A stretch of 64,000 nucleotides of DNA from Nitrospirota bacterium (lineage in GTDB: Bacteria; Nitrospinota_A; UBA7883): NCBI GenBank assembly GCA_024275315.1, contig JAJRZK010000020.1, positions 1 through 64,000 on the forward strand. The letters are read 5' to 3'. The notes under the pieces were generated by a model, which did no database searches, was not told the origin of the DNA, and worked only from the letters and a program-made list of their open reading frames with translations. Within the stretch, counting starts at the first letter, position 1. Every line of letters begins with the position of its first letter. The translations under genes were made by a program, and so were the position numbers. Positions 9,415-19,300 of the stretch are shown one piece after another.

Positions 9415-9723
9415 ATGCCGATCTATGAGTACTCTTGCCAGAAATGCGGTCAGACTATCGAGGTGACCCAGAAAATAACCGCCTCCCCGTTAAAAAGGCA
9501 TAATGGCCCTTCAAAATGTGGTGGCAAACTTGTAAAATTGATGTCGACCAACTCTTTCCATCTCAAGGGGACCGGTTGGTACAAAACAGACTACGCCACC
9601 CCGGCCAACAACCCGGCAAAGGCAAAAAAGGGGTCTGATTCCGCGTCCTACGACTCTGGAAAGGGAAAAACCACGGAGAACAAGGCCAAGCCCGCGACGA
9701 AAGCCAAAGCGGCCCAGGACTGA
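9415..9723 (+). CDS. FmdB-family zinc-ribbon protein
   Basis: A 102-residue protein opening with MPIYEYSCQKCGQTIEV, the signature start of the FmdB/CxxC_CXXC_SSSS regulator family. The frame extends 75 nt upstream, but the family start is clearly ATG 9415. The first knuckle CxxC is intact. The second, normally CPxCG, is SKCGG, with only one Cys, so metal binding may use a nearby His (in KRHNGP) or be lost. The C-terminal 45 residues are a Lys/Ala-rich, low-complexity tail, common in this family. Function is not established; some members were proposed as amidase-operon regulators. It ends 5 nt from the convergent queC end. Confidence 0.85.
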   Translation: MPIYEYSCQKCGQTIEVTQKITASPLKRHNGPSKCGGKLVKLMSTNSFHLKGTGWYKTDYATPANNPAKAKKGSDSASYDSGKGKTTENKAKPATKAKAAQD

Positions 9724-9728
9724 TTCTC

Positions 9729-10889
9729 CTATCCTTTCCAGAGATACAGTCCGGTTTCCTTGTCATAGGCCCGGTACAGGGATGGCCCCGCCAGCTTTAC
9801 GATCTTATATTCGCAGGCGTAAACGGTCGTCCCGGGCATCAGGTGCCCCCCTTCACACACCCCTTCATTGTCGCTTAGCACGATATGCATGTGCACGAAC
9901 GGCTCGTTATCTTTCAGGGATACGTTTCCCATGGCCGATACAATCTCCTTGCCGGTGGACGAATTAAGGAGTGTGTAGCTTTTCTTGTCCTGGTCATAGT
10001 AGGCGAGCGACACCGTGGACACGGACCCGATAAGCGAAATTGCGCCTGCTGTAACCTGGTGGTCGATACAGATTTGCGTTAGCGACTCCAGGAGGCTTTC
10101 ACCTCTCTGAATGGAGCCCATTATCACCTCTTGAGTGTCGCAAACAAACAATCCTTGCCTCGACAGTTTTTCTGAAAAATCCTCGCGCTTATTAAGATAG
10201 ACCGGGTCTGTCATGCCAGCCTGCTCAAAACCTTTCTCTCTTAAACGGCACGCGTCACATCTGCGGCATGGTTTGCCGCTGTCGTCCGGGTCGTAACACG
10301 AAAGAGTCAGGGAATAATCCACACCCAGCCTGGATCCGGTCTCTATGATATGCTTTTTTGTCATGTGGACGAGAGGCGCGTGGATTCGAACCCTGATTTT
10401 ATCCTCCACCGCGGATTTTGTGGCGAGATTAGCCATACGTTCGAACGCTTCTATATACTCCGGCCTGCAATCCGGATATCCGGAATAGTCCAACGCGTTT
10501 ACACCGATAAAAATATCCCCGGTTCCAAGGGTCTCGGCGTAGGCCAGGGCAAGAGAGAGAAACACCGTGTTCCTCGCGGGAACATATGTGACAGGTATTT
10601 CTTCCGGAGCCATGGTGTCCGGCTCCAGTTTTGGCACTTCGATTTCATCCGTCAGCGCCGACCCGCCCAGAGATCTTAAGTCTACGCTGATAACCTTGTG
10701 CGATGTGGCGCCCATAGAGAGTGAAACCACCCTGGCGCTGTCCATTTCCACCCTGTGCCGCTGACCATAGTCGAAACAGACCGTGAACACCTCATACCCC
10801 TCATGCGCGGCAATCGCCAGGCAGGTGGCGGAATCCAACCCACCGGAGAGCAGTACCACGGCTCTTTTGTGTTCAAGTTGTTCAGTCAT
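9729..10889 (-). CDS. queC: QueC 7-cyano-7-deazaguanine synthase fused to PPC/DUF296 domain
   Basis: The N-terminal about 230 residues are a complete QueC, the ATP-dependent enzyme turning 7-carboxy-7-deazaguanine into preQ0 for queuosine: PP-loop [10 protein letters not shown] at 13-22, [35 protein letters not shown], and the zinc cysteines in [19 protein letters not shown]. After a linker, the last about 140 residues form a PPC/DUF296-like domain with VHMHIVLSD and GGHLMPG, the conserved His and Gly motifs of that family. Usual QueC is 220-240 residues, so this is a true fusion. I chose ATG 10889, overlapping the upstream stop as ATGACTGA; a GTG 24 nt earlier would only extend the overlap. 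Confidence 0.9.
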   Translation of the reverse strand: MTEQLEHKRAVVLLSGGLDSATCLAIAAHEGYEVFTVCFDYGQRHRVEMDSARVVSLSMGATSHKVISVDLRSLGGSALTDEIEVPKLEPDTMAPEEIPVTYVPARNTVFLSLALAYAETLGTGDIFIGVNALDYSGYPDCRPEYIEAFERMANLATKSAVEDKIRVRIHAPLVHMTKKHIIETGSRLGVDYSLTLSCYDPDDSGKPCRRCDACRLREKGFEQAGMTDPVYLNKREDFSEKLSRQGLFVCDTQEVIMGSIQRGESLLESLTQICIDHQVTAGAISLIGSVSTVSLAYYDQDKKSYTLLNSSTGKEIVSAMGNVSLKDNEPFVHMHIVLSDNEGVCEGGHLMPGTTVYACEYKIVKLAGPSLYRAYDKETGLYLWKG

Positions 10890-11652
10890 TTGACAGCACG
10901 ATCTTTTTGTCACGTGTATTACCGGGGCGTCTTACTATGCGCACCTTGAGGTTATCTATCGCCTCGGCTGTGTGCAAGGGGAAAAATCCGTCTTCAAACC
11001 TGCGGCTGTATGATCGCGCCTTGATTATGCCGACTAAGCCGACAAGGTCGGATTCCACATCCACATCCAGCGTTTCAGGCAGTATAAAAAGGGGCATATT
11101 GCCCGATTTTGCTATGGCGCAAAGGTTTTCTATTTCAGACCCTTCGGAAAAAACTCTGTCGAACCTGACAGGCGCGTCGGAGTTGAACCCAATCAGATAC
11201 ACACCACCTTCGCCACTGGGACCCAAAGCCATGCCGGAACGCAAGTGTATAAACTCAAAAGCGCTATCTATAATATCAGGGGTTAACAACGGCGAATCCG
11301 ACCCGATCATGACAAGCTCGCCGAACCCTGCTCTGGAGGCGTTTTTGAAGGAATTTGTTATTCGCTCCGCGAACGTACCACCCTCCTGGGGAGCAAAGAC
11401 AAACCGCCTCTCATTTCGGGCTCCTGTTTTAAGACCGGATACCAGCTTTCGCATTGTCTCATCTTCGTGTTCCGGTGTGTAATGCAGGGCGATGGTTTCC
11501 GCCCCTGACAAGGTGGCGACTGTAAGGATATCCTTCAAAAAAGCGGTGTATAACGTCAGCACCTGGAACTCATCCAGCGGGGTCTGTTCAAACAGCCTGG
11601 TCTTGACCAAGCCCTCAACCGGGGCCTTGGCGAAAACTATCAGGGTTTTCAT
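10882..11652 (-). CDS. TIGR04282/DUF2064 glycosyltransferase-like protein
   Basis: A 256-residue protein of the TIGR04282 family, with a GT-A-like nucleotide-sugar fold. The N-terminus [17 protein letters not shown] is the defining motif, with the conserved [13 protein letters not shown] segment and [13 protein letters not shown] carrying the putative metal-binding acidic pair. The substrate is unknown; family members occur in polysaccharide, hopanoid and carotenoid settings. It is translationally coupled to queC by an 8-nt overlap, but no functional link to queuosine is known. It lies 70 nt after alaS on the same strand. Confidence 0.85.
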   Translation of the reverse strand: MKTLIVFAKAPVEGLVKTRLFEQTPLDEFQVLTLYTAFLKDILTVATLSGAETIALHYTPEHEDETMRKLVSGLKTGARNERRFVFAPQEGGTFAERITNSFKNASRAGFGELVMIGSDSPLLTPDIIDSAFEFIHLRSGMALGPSGEGGVYLIGFNSDAPVRFDRVFSEGSEIENLCAIAKSGNMPLFILPETLDVDVESDLVGLVGIIKARSYSRRFEDGFFPLHTAEAIDNLKVRIVRRPGNTRDKKIVLSND

Positions 11653-11722
11653 TTTGCGTAAATGGCTCTATGTGACGGAATACGAAAATTTCGGCGACCT
11701 GTAATACTCGCCAATAAGCTCA

Positions 11723-14386
11723 TTACCCCACAAGCTTTTCGATGATGGAAGGAACAGCTTTCATGGCCTGGTCGAGTTTTTCCGGATTTTTCCCGCCTGC
11801 CTGGGCGAAATCGGGCCTGCCACCGCCGCCACCGCCTACTATCGCGGCGATTTCCTTTATTATCTTCCCGGCCTGCACCTTGCCGGTCATATCATCTGTC
11901 ACACCTACGGCCAGCAGGGCTTTGTCACCCTCCTTCGAACCCGCCACCACCAGCCCCGATTTGATCCGGTTTTTCTGGTTGTCCACAAAAGAACGCAACA
12001 TCGCGGCGTCGGCGTCTTCTATTGTTTCAATCACCACTTTATAAACTTCATCGTTAACCTTCACTTCCACAGGCTCATTATCAGCGGTTCCGGACCGGAA
12101 CGAGCCTGAGGCCAGCTTTTCCTTCAGGTTACGATTTTCCTTTTCCAGTTCCTTAAGCCGCTCGGACTGTTTTTTCACTTTTTCGGCAAGGTTTGCGGCG
12201 GGAGATTTAAGGACTGCGCCAATTTCATAAAGCTCGTCTTCGCGACTAAACACAAGCTCAAGAGCTCCACGCCCGGTGACAGCCTCTATCCTCCGCAACC
12301 CGGAGGCGACGCCCCCCTCTGAGATGATCTTAAACATCCCTATATCACCGGTGGCGCCGGCGTGGGTGCCGCCGCAAAGCTCCTTGGAAAACTCACCCAT
12401 TGTCACGACACGTACCTTGTCTCCATATTTCTCGCCGAACAGGGCCATGGCTCCACTGGCGACTGCGTCGTCCATATCCATTTCTACCGTGGTGACACCG
12501 ATGTTTTCCATAATCTTGCCATTGACCAGCTTTTCGATCCTCCTTACATCGTCACTATCCAGAGCCTTGTAATGCGTGTAATCGAACCGGAGCCTGTCGG
12601 CGTCCACCAGCGACCCCCCCTGCTTTACCTGCGGCCCCAAAGCCTTGCGCAAAGCGCTGTGCAAAAGGTGGGTGGCGGAATGGTTGCGCCGGATATCGTT
12701 GCGGGTGTCCGTGTCGATTTTCGCCGTGACCCGGTCTCCCTCCCGGACGGTTCCTTTTTCAACGATAGCCTTATGGATCCAGTGGGTTCCGTCGGGTTTG
12801 CCAACCCATGTCACTTTCGCCTCGAAGCTGTCGTTTGCAATCGTGCCGGTGTCGCTTACCTGCCCTCCCGATTCGGCGTAAAAAGGTGTTTTTTCAAGAA
12901 TAAGCTTTACCGAATCCTCTATTGGCGCTTCTTGTCCGTCATTACCCTCCGTAATCACTTTAAGCACCCTGGTTATCACCGTGTCAACCTCGTAACCGAC
13001 AAACTCGGTGCCCGGAACCTCCCCAACGGCAGACGACAGAACCTCCGCCGCGCTTGCCGTTCCCGCGGCGCCTGTCCACGATTTCCTGGCCTCCTCGCGC
13101 TGGGCTGTCATGAGCTTTTCATATCCGGGCATGTCCGCTTTCATTCCAGCCTCCTGGACGATTTCCACCGCCAAATCTATGGGGAACCCGTATGTGTCAT
13201 ACAGTTTGAACAACTCCGCGCCGGAGATAACATTCGATCCCTTCGATTTTTCAGTATGGATGGTTTCCTCGATCAGGCGCATTCCGTTTTCCAGCGTGTC
13301 GCCGAAGCTTTCTTCCTCGCCAAGCGTCGCTCCCCGGATAAGTTTTTCTGATTCAAGCAACTCCGGATAGCAGTCCTTCATTATCTCGGCGACAGTCTCC
13401 ACCAGCCTGTGTGCAAACGGCTCCGTCACTCCCAGCATTCTGCCATGACGCAACGCCCTTCTGACAATTCGGCGCAGAACATATCCCCTCCCCTCGTTTG
13501 ATGGCATAATCCCGTCGGCGATCAGAAACACGGTTGCGCGCATATGGTCACCGATTACACGGAACGAAATGTCGGTAGAAGCGCTCTCCCCGTAAACCGC
13601 GTCTGTCAAACGCTCCATATGGCGGATGACGGGAAGTATGAGATCGGTTTCAAAATTCGTCTCTTTGCCCTGGATCACCGAGACAAGCCGCTCCAGTCCC
13701 AGCCCCGTGTCGATGCTGGGGTTGGGTAGCGGGGTCATTTTACCCGCCTGGTCCCTCTCATACTGCATGAACACCAGGTTCCACAGCTCCAGGAACCGGT
13801 CGCACTCACAATCAATACCGCAGTCCGGATTGTCGCATTTATAATCCTCGCCCCGGTCGTAATGAATTTCAGAACATGGCCCGCAAGGGCCAGTGTCACC
13901 CATGGACCAAAAATTATCTTTTTCACCAAATCTCGCTATCCGGTCGCAAGGCAGACCTATGTTCTCCTCCCAAATCCTCGCGGCGTCATCGTCATCGGTA
14001 TATACCGTGGCGTACAGCCTTTCCGCCGGCAAACCCAACATCTGCGTGAGAAACTCCCAACCATACTCGATCGCCTGTTCCTTGAAATAGTCTCCAAACG
14101 AGAAATTGCCCAGCATCTCGAAAAAAGTGTGGTGCCGCGCTGTTCGGCCAACTGTATCCAGGTCGTTATGCTTGCCGGAAACACGGAGGCATTTCTGTGA
14201 GGATGTGGCGGTTTTATAGGAGCGTTTATCCAGCCCTGTAAAAACATCCTTGAACTGGACCATGCCCGCGTTGGTGAACAATAAAGTCGGATCGTTGGCT
14301 GGCGTAAGGGGAGCGCTGGCTATTTCAGTGTGTCCTTTTGATGTAAAATAGTCCAGAAAACTACGTCGAACTTGTGAGCCGGTCAT
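11723..14386 (-). CDS. alaS: Alanyl-tRNA synthetase
   Basis: Charges tRNA-Ala in the cytosol. The catalytic class II core begins MTGSQVRRSFLDYF with KGHTEIASAPLTPANDPTLLFTNAG split over residues 18-43, and GRTARHHTFFEMLGNFSFGDYF. The editing domain carries the zinc/water-activating HSATH near residue 570 and CGGTHAGATGDI near 670. The C-terminal DHHA1-like part has the GGGGGGRPDFAQAGG glycine-rich motif. The length of 887 residues is normal. It starts divergently from the M48 protease gene, with 260 bp between the chosen starts. Confidence 0.97.
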   Translation of the reverse strand: MTGSQVRRSFLDYFTSKGHTEIASAPLTPANDPTLLFTNAGMVQFKDVFTGLDKRSYKTATSSQKCLRVSGKHNDLDTVGRTARHHTFFEMLGNFSFGDYFKEQAIEYGWEFLTQMLGLPAERLYATVYTDDDDAARIWEENIGLPCDRIARFGEKDNFWSMGDTGPCGPCSEIHYDRGEDYKCDNPDCGIDCECDRFLELWNLVFMQYERDQAGKMTPLPNPSIDTGLGLERLVSVIQGKETNFETDLILPVIRHMERLTDAVYGESASTDISFRVIGDHMRATVFLIADGIMPSNEGRGYVLRRIVRRALRHGRMLGVTEPFAHRLVETVAEIMKDCYPELLESEKLIRGATLGEEESFGDTLENGMRLIEETIHTEKSKGSNVISGAELFKLYDTYGFPIDLAVEIVQEAGMKADMPGYEKLMTAQREEARKSWTGAAGTASAAEVLSSAVGEVPGTEFVGYEVDTVITRVLKVITEGNDGQEAPIEDSVKLILEKTPFYAESGGQVSDTGTIANDSFEAKVTWVGKPDGTHWIHKAIVEKGTVREGDRVTAKIDTDTRNDIRRNHSATHLLHSALRKALGPQVKQGGSLVDADRLRFDYTHYKALDSDDVRRIEKLVNGKIMENIGVTTVEMDMDDAVASGAMALFGEKYGDKVRVVTMGEFSKELCGGTHAGATGDIGMFKIISEGGVASGLRRIEAVTGRGALELVFSREDELYEIGAVLKSPAANLAEKVKKQSERLKELEKENRNLKEKLASGSFRSGTADNEPVEVKVNDEVYKVVIETIEDADAAMLRSFVDNQKNRIKSGLVVAGSKEGDKALLAVGVTDDMTGKVQAGKIIKEIAAIVGGGGGGRPDFAQAGGKNPEKLDQAMKAVPSIIEKLVG

Positions 14387-14646
14387 GTTTATCCGTTTTT
14401 TTAAATCTGGTGTTTGTTCCGTATAATTAATTAATAGCGACAGGTTATTTTAACCGTTATCAATCGCATCTGAAAGATATTAATATATAAATACATTTGG
14501 TTGGACAAACCGTGAAATTTGAGGCTGGAGATGATCTTGCCATGATTTATTCACGTATCGCCGCAGTGATCAGGTCCTTCTCATTTTACAAATCACACCC
14601 GCTGAATGTGGAGTGCAAGACAGGATCATATGCTAGAATTACGAAG

Positions 14647-15471
14647 ATGAAGCTGACGAAAAGATTGCCCGTTTCCATCCTCGCTACGGCGCTTTTGGGG
14701 TTGAGCCTTGCTCTCGCCTGCCAGACAGTGCCGGAAACCAACCGGTCACAGATTGTCCTTATAGACCCGCAGTCGGAGTTTAAGCTTGGCGTTGACGCGT
14801 ATAAGGACGCGCTTTCCAAAGCAAAACTTTCAAAAGATATGCGCATGGCGGGGATTCTTCGCCGTGTAGGCTGGAATATAGCCAATGTCGCGCACCAGCC
14901 AGACTATCGATGGGAGTTCAACCTGTTGGAGGCGCAGCAGCCGAACGCATTCTGTCTCCCTGGAGGCAAGGTGGCGGTTAATACGGGGATCCTTCCGATA
15001 GCCCGGAGCGAAGCCGGCCTTGCTGTGGTGCTGGGGCATGAAATCGCCCACGCGATCGCCCGTCACGGGGCGGAGCGGTTGAGCCACAATATGCTGATCG
15101 CTTTGGGAGGCGAGTTGCTGGCGCAGGGGATGGGGCAAAACCGGCGTCAGAGGGAATTGATCCGTGTGGCTTATGGCTATGGTTCTGCGATCACTTTTAC
15201 TCTTCCGTTTTCACGAAGCCACGAGCTCGAAGCAGACCACTTGGGCCTGCTATACATGGCTCGCGCCGGTTATGACCCGAGGGAGGCAAAATTGTTCTGG
15301 AAAAGATTCGCAGATTTCGCGAGAAGCAACAGCAAAGGATCGACCCCGGAGTTTCTTTCGACCCACCCGACGGATCAACACCGTATTGTCCAAATAGACC
15401 GGCTTTTGCCAACAGCCATGGCAGAATATGAAAAATCCTCCAAGATCGGTATCGGCGAAAACCTGATGTGA
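14647..15471 (+). CDS. M48 family metalloprotease, lipoprotein
   Basis: A zinc endopeptidase of the BepA/LoiP (YfgC/YggG) type. From ATG 14647 it has a basic start MKLTKRLPVS, a hydrophobic stretch and a lipobox ending in Cys (SLALAC), so it should be lipid anchored in the periplasm. The catalytic motif is VVLGHEIAHAIARHGAE (HExxH), with the downstream zinc ligand Glu in ELEADHLGLLYMARAGYDP. A late THPTDQHRI matches the S/THP..R motif of the family. The open frame extends 150 nt upstream, but that part has no signal peptide, so I reject it. Likely role: outer-membrane protein quality control or beta-barrel maintenance. Confidence 0.9.
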   Translation: MKLTKRLPVSILATALLGLSLALACQTVPETNRSQIVLIDPQSEFKLGVDAYKDALSKAKLSKDMRMAGILRRVGWNIANVAHQPDYRWEFNLLEAQQPNAFCLPGGKVAVNTGILPIARSEAGLAVVLGHEIAHAIARHGAERLSHNMLIALGGELLAQGMGQNRRQRELIRVAYGYGSAITFTLPFSRSHELEADHLGLLYMARAGYDPREAKLFWKRFADFARSNSKGSTPEFLSTHPTDQHRIVQIDRLLPTAMAEYEKSSKIGIGENLM

Positions 15472-15572
15472 CCGGCCGCGATACGATCATGTTTACAACA
15501 TCATTGCCTTTGATCCGATCCCGGGCCCGCCTAACATGGACGGCCGATAAATGATACAATGCTTGACCTTTC

Positions 15573-15660
15573 GCCGGGATGGCGGAACTGGTATACGCAG
15601 GGGACTTAAAATCCCCCGGCGCATAGCGCCTTGCGGGTTCGAGTCCCGCTCCCGGCACCA
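15573..15660 (+). tRNA. tRNA-Leu, anticodon TAA
   Basis: An 88-nt class II tRNA with encoded CCA. The acceptor stem pairs GCCGGGA with TCCCGGC. The anticodon stem GGGGA/TCCCC has loop CTTAAAA with TAA at 15607-15609, a long variable arm and the T-arm GCGGGTTCGAGTCCCGC. A TACAAT -10-like box sits at 15555-15560. It reads UUA and UUG codons. The metal-resistance island begins 84 bp to its right. Confidence 0.95.
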
Positions 15661-15744
15661 AATATACAATGTGTTGTCGTATCGCCGACCATGCGCTTTC
15701 CACACAACGTAACGGACCAGCGCAGATTTTTCCAGATGATGATC

Positions 15745-16386
15745 CTAGCCTCCCGCGGCGTCTTGCAGGAACTTGAGTAATAACTTTTCCTCCTCGACGC
15801 TCGGTTGGCTCATTTCCATTTCTTTCATATTGTTTTTCATTTTTCGCACAACTTGTGACCAATCGGATTTCGTGTGAAGAGATGGATCCGGCAAATCGTG
15901 GCATTGCGAGCAAACCCGCTCGAACGTCTTAAATTCCGGCGTGTCGGTGGAGGAGATGGTGGACTTGTCCAGAGTTTTCAGGCCGTGCTTTTGAAGATAG
16001 GCGATGACCCTCTTTTTCTCTGACGATGACATGGCCTTTACACGCCCTCGGCCCATCATTCCGCCACCGATACGGGACATTATCCGAGTTCGGGAATCCA
16101 TCCTGTTCACGAGCGTTTTCCAGTTTTCGGCGGAATTGCGTTGCGGGCTGGGCAGAGCGTGGCACTGCGAGCAGAATTTTGAGTAGGTTTTCGCCGCATC
16201 GGAGTTGGCCTCCGGCAGATTTTTCGGGTCGACCCCGGTCTTCGGCATGCGCCCCATCATGGAGCACATCTTTCCTTCGCCCATCATTCCGCCACCCATC
16301 ATGCGGCTTGCTTCAGCTCCAGTGGATAACAGTGTCGCCACAATAATTCCGATTGAAACCACCAACAATATTTCGCTTATACGCAT
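15745..16386 (-). CDS. Methionine-rich dihaem cytochrome c of the copper-efflux operon
   Basis: A 213-residue secreted protein: a signal peptide of about 26 residues ending GAEAS, then a methionine-rich stretch (RMMGGGMMGEGKMCSMMGRM, about 28-47) resembling copper/silver-binding sequences, and two c-type haem sites, CSQCH near 73 and CSQCH near 161. The two halves look like a duplicated about 85-residue cytochrome unit (each begins with F..CSQCH..P and ends in a helix with an E-K-K or E-E-K motif). A second Met pair GGGMMGRG lies between the halves. Its start overlaps the cusA stop by 10 nt, so it is the last gene of the efflux operon. Role inferred: periplasmic Cu-linked electron transfer. 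Confidence 0.85.
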   Translation of the reverse strand: MRISEILLVVSIGIIVATLLSTGAEASRMMGGGMMGEGKMCSMMGRMPKTGVDPKNLPEANSDAAKTYSKFCSQCHALPSPQRNSAENWKTLVNRMDSRTRIMSRIGGGMMGRGRVKAMSSSEKKRVIAYLQKHGLKTLDKSTISSTDTPEFKTFERVCSQCHDLPDPSLHTKSDWSQVVRKMKNNMKEMEMSQPSVEEEKLLLKFLQDAAGG

Positions 16387-19300
16387 GACGACATCCTTTC
16401 ACCGGTTTTTTTCACAAAGGAGTAAATTACCGGAATAACTATCAATGTAAGAATTGTAGCGGAAACCAGGCCTCCTATCATTGGCGCGACCATGCGTTGC
16501 ATGGGTCTCGATCCGACGTCTGACGTCCACATTATGGGTAAAAGCCCGAGGATAAGACAGCTTACCACCATTATCTTGGGGCGAACCCTCATTACCGCCC
16601 CGTCAATTATAGCTTCTACAAGGTCTTTTCGGCTTTTCATACGCCCTCCACTTCTTCTTTTCTCATAAGCAAGGTTCAGATAAAAAAGCATGACAACCCC
16701 AGTCTCCGCCGCAAGCCCGGCAAGCGCAATAAATCCGACGGAGACAGCCACGCTCAAGTTGTAACCGAGCCAGTGAACAAGCCATATCCCGCCTGTGACA
16801 CTGAAAGGAAGGCTGAGCATAATGATCAGCGTGTCGGTAAGATTTCTGAAGTTAAGGTAAAGCAACAGGAAAATGATCACCAGCGTTATTGGAACAATGA
16901 CTTTTAATTTCCTGTTCACATCCTCCATAAGCTCAAACTGGCCGCTCCATTCCATGTAATAGCCTGGAGGTAATGTGATTTCTCCAGTCTCGATGGCCTT
17001 GTCGATGACGGCCTGCGCGCGATTGACATATGTCCCGACGTCCAGCCCGGCCTCTATATCCACCGGCACGTTGGCGACAAGCAGGCCGTTTTCGCTCCTT
17101 ATCATCGGCGGCCCGTCCTGCAGATTAATCTTCGAGACGGCTCCCATGGGGATCAGCGCTCCGTTCGAAGCGGTGAGCAGAACTCGTTTGAGTTTTTCCG
17201 GATCGTCTCTCAACTCCCGGGGATAACGGATATTAACCGGAAAACGATACCTCCCCTCAACAATATGGGTTATGTTCCTGCCCCCGATGGCGAATTCTAT
17301 AACCGTCTGCGCGTCCTCCATGAGGATTCCATATCGCGCGAGTTCCGTACGGTCAAGGTTGATGTCAAGATAACGCCCTCCCATAACACGCTCCGCCGAC
17401 ACAACAAGAGCACCCGGAACCGAACCCAGAACCCTCTCCGTATCGATGGCGATCTTTTCCAGTTCAACAAGGTTTTCGCCCCTGATTTTAAGTCCCAACA
17501 ACCCTTTCATCCCGGTGGTAAGCATGCCGATGCGGGTTTCTATCGGCATCAGCCACCAGTTGGGCATCCCCGGTATGTTTACGACTCTGTTCATCTCCTC
17601 TTTTGTAAGCTCTTCGAACGTCACCTTTCGTAAAGGCGTTGTCTCCATATGATAATTTTTCAATATCGCTCCGGCTTTTTTATTCGAGTGTTGCGCAAGG
17701 TATCCGGACGCGTTCAGGTAGGAGATTAAATTAGAGGATACCGTTTCAACAAGCTTGTCGGCGAGCTCTCGCCTGGTTGAGAGAAGGCTGTTTCCTTCAA
17801 GCAACTCCTCCCTGATCCAGCTGTTGACACTCCATCGGCTTTTACGCTCGACCTGCGCGGAGGCTTCTTCCGCCGGGATGCCTTTAATAACGTTTCCGGT
17901 TTCTAATAGACGGATCATGGAAAGCGCCATGTTCGTGATGTAACCATCTTCGATAATCCGCTCTGGCCAATCCTCCTCCGGTTTGAGCGATATGTGGGTT
18001 TCCACCATGGAAAGCGGCGCGGGATCGGTGGGCGTATTTGCGCGCCCTATTTTGCCAAGAACGGTGTTCACTTCCGGGAACTGTTTGAGCAGGCGATCCT
18101 GAACCTGCAAAATTCTTGTAGCCTCCGCTACCGGCAGACCGGGAACAGTGGTAGGCATATACAGAATGTCTCCTTCCTTAAGCGGCGGCATAAACTCGCT
18201 GCCTAACTGGCGATACGGGATGTATGTAAACAGGAGGACGAGAGCGGCAAGCGCTATAACTGTCTTCCTGAACCTGAGCGCCAGACGGATGGCAGGCTCA
18301 TACATGGCGATAAGAAGCCGACTTGCGGGGTTTTTCGACTCTGGTGGAATATCGCCTTTGACAAACAGCCCTATGAGCGCAGGGATTAGCGTTATAGCGA
18401 ATATTGCCGACGCTCCCATCGCGAAAGTTTTTGTGAACGCCAACGGTTTGAAAAGCCTTCCAGCCTGATCCTGGAGAGCGAAAACCGGCAGAAACGATAC
18501 GGTGATTATAAGAAGCGAGAAAAAGAGTGCGGGCCCCACCTCCACACTGGCGTCAAGAACCGCTTTTGACCTGTCTTGCTTGGCTCCATCAGCTTCGGCC
18601 CTTTCAAGATGCTTATGCGTGTTCTCCACCATTACCACAGAGGCGTCCACCATGGCTCCAATGGCGATGGCGACGCCGCCCAAAGACATGATGTTGGCTC
18701 CAAGCCCCATTGATTTCATGATCATAAAGGACGCCAGAACGCCGAGTGGAAGAGTGATCGACGCCACCAGGGCGGAACGCGCGTGCCAGAGAAACAGCAC
18801 GGTGACTAAAGCGACTATGAGCGCCTCTTCGATAAGTTTGCTTTTCAGCGTTGCGATAGCTCTGTATATGAGGCCGGAACGATCGTAGGCGGATTTGATA
18901 AGGATTCCTTTTGGAAAACCTGGGGATATCTTTCTGATCTTTTCTTTCACACCGTTTATCACATCCAGCGCGTTCGCGCCGTATCGGGCGACCACGATAC
19001 CGGCCACCACTTCTCCTTTCCCGTCTTTTTCAGCGACACCGCGCCTGGTCACCGCTCCGATTTGAACCGTGGCCACGTCTTTTAGCAACGTCGGCGTCCC
19101 GTCCACCGTCGATTGGAGAACCACGTTCTCAATATCCTCTATGCCTTTTATGTATCCCCTGCCACGGACCATGAACTCGGCTCCGCCAAGCTCCATCACA
19201 TCACCCCCCACGTCGTTATTGCTTTTTCGGATAGCGCGGATAATCTTTTGGAGGGGAAGCCGGTAGAAAAGAAGCTTTTGCGGGTCGACGGTGACCTGGT

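Noticed and set aside
12362-13351. Plus-strand frame of 329 codons inside alaS
   Set aside because: Lies entirely antisense to alaS, with no recognisable domain or ribosome site.
15661-15744. Possible attachment repeat at the tRNA-Leu(TAA) 3' end
   Set aside because: I looked for a second copy of the tRNA 3' sequence at the right end of the metal island and saw none; no integrase is present.
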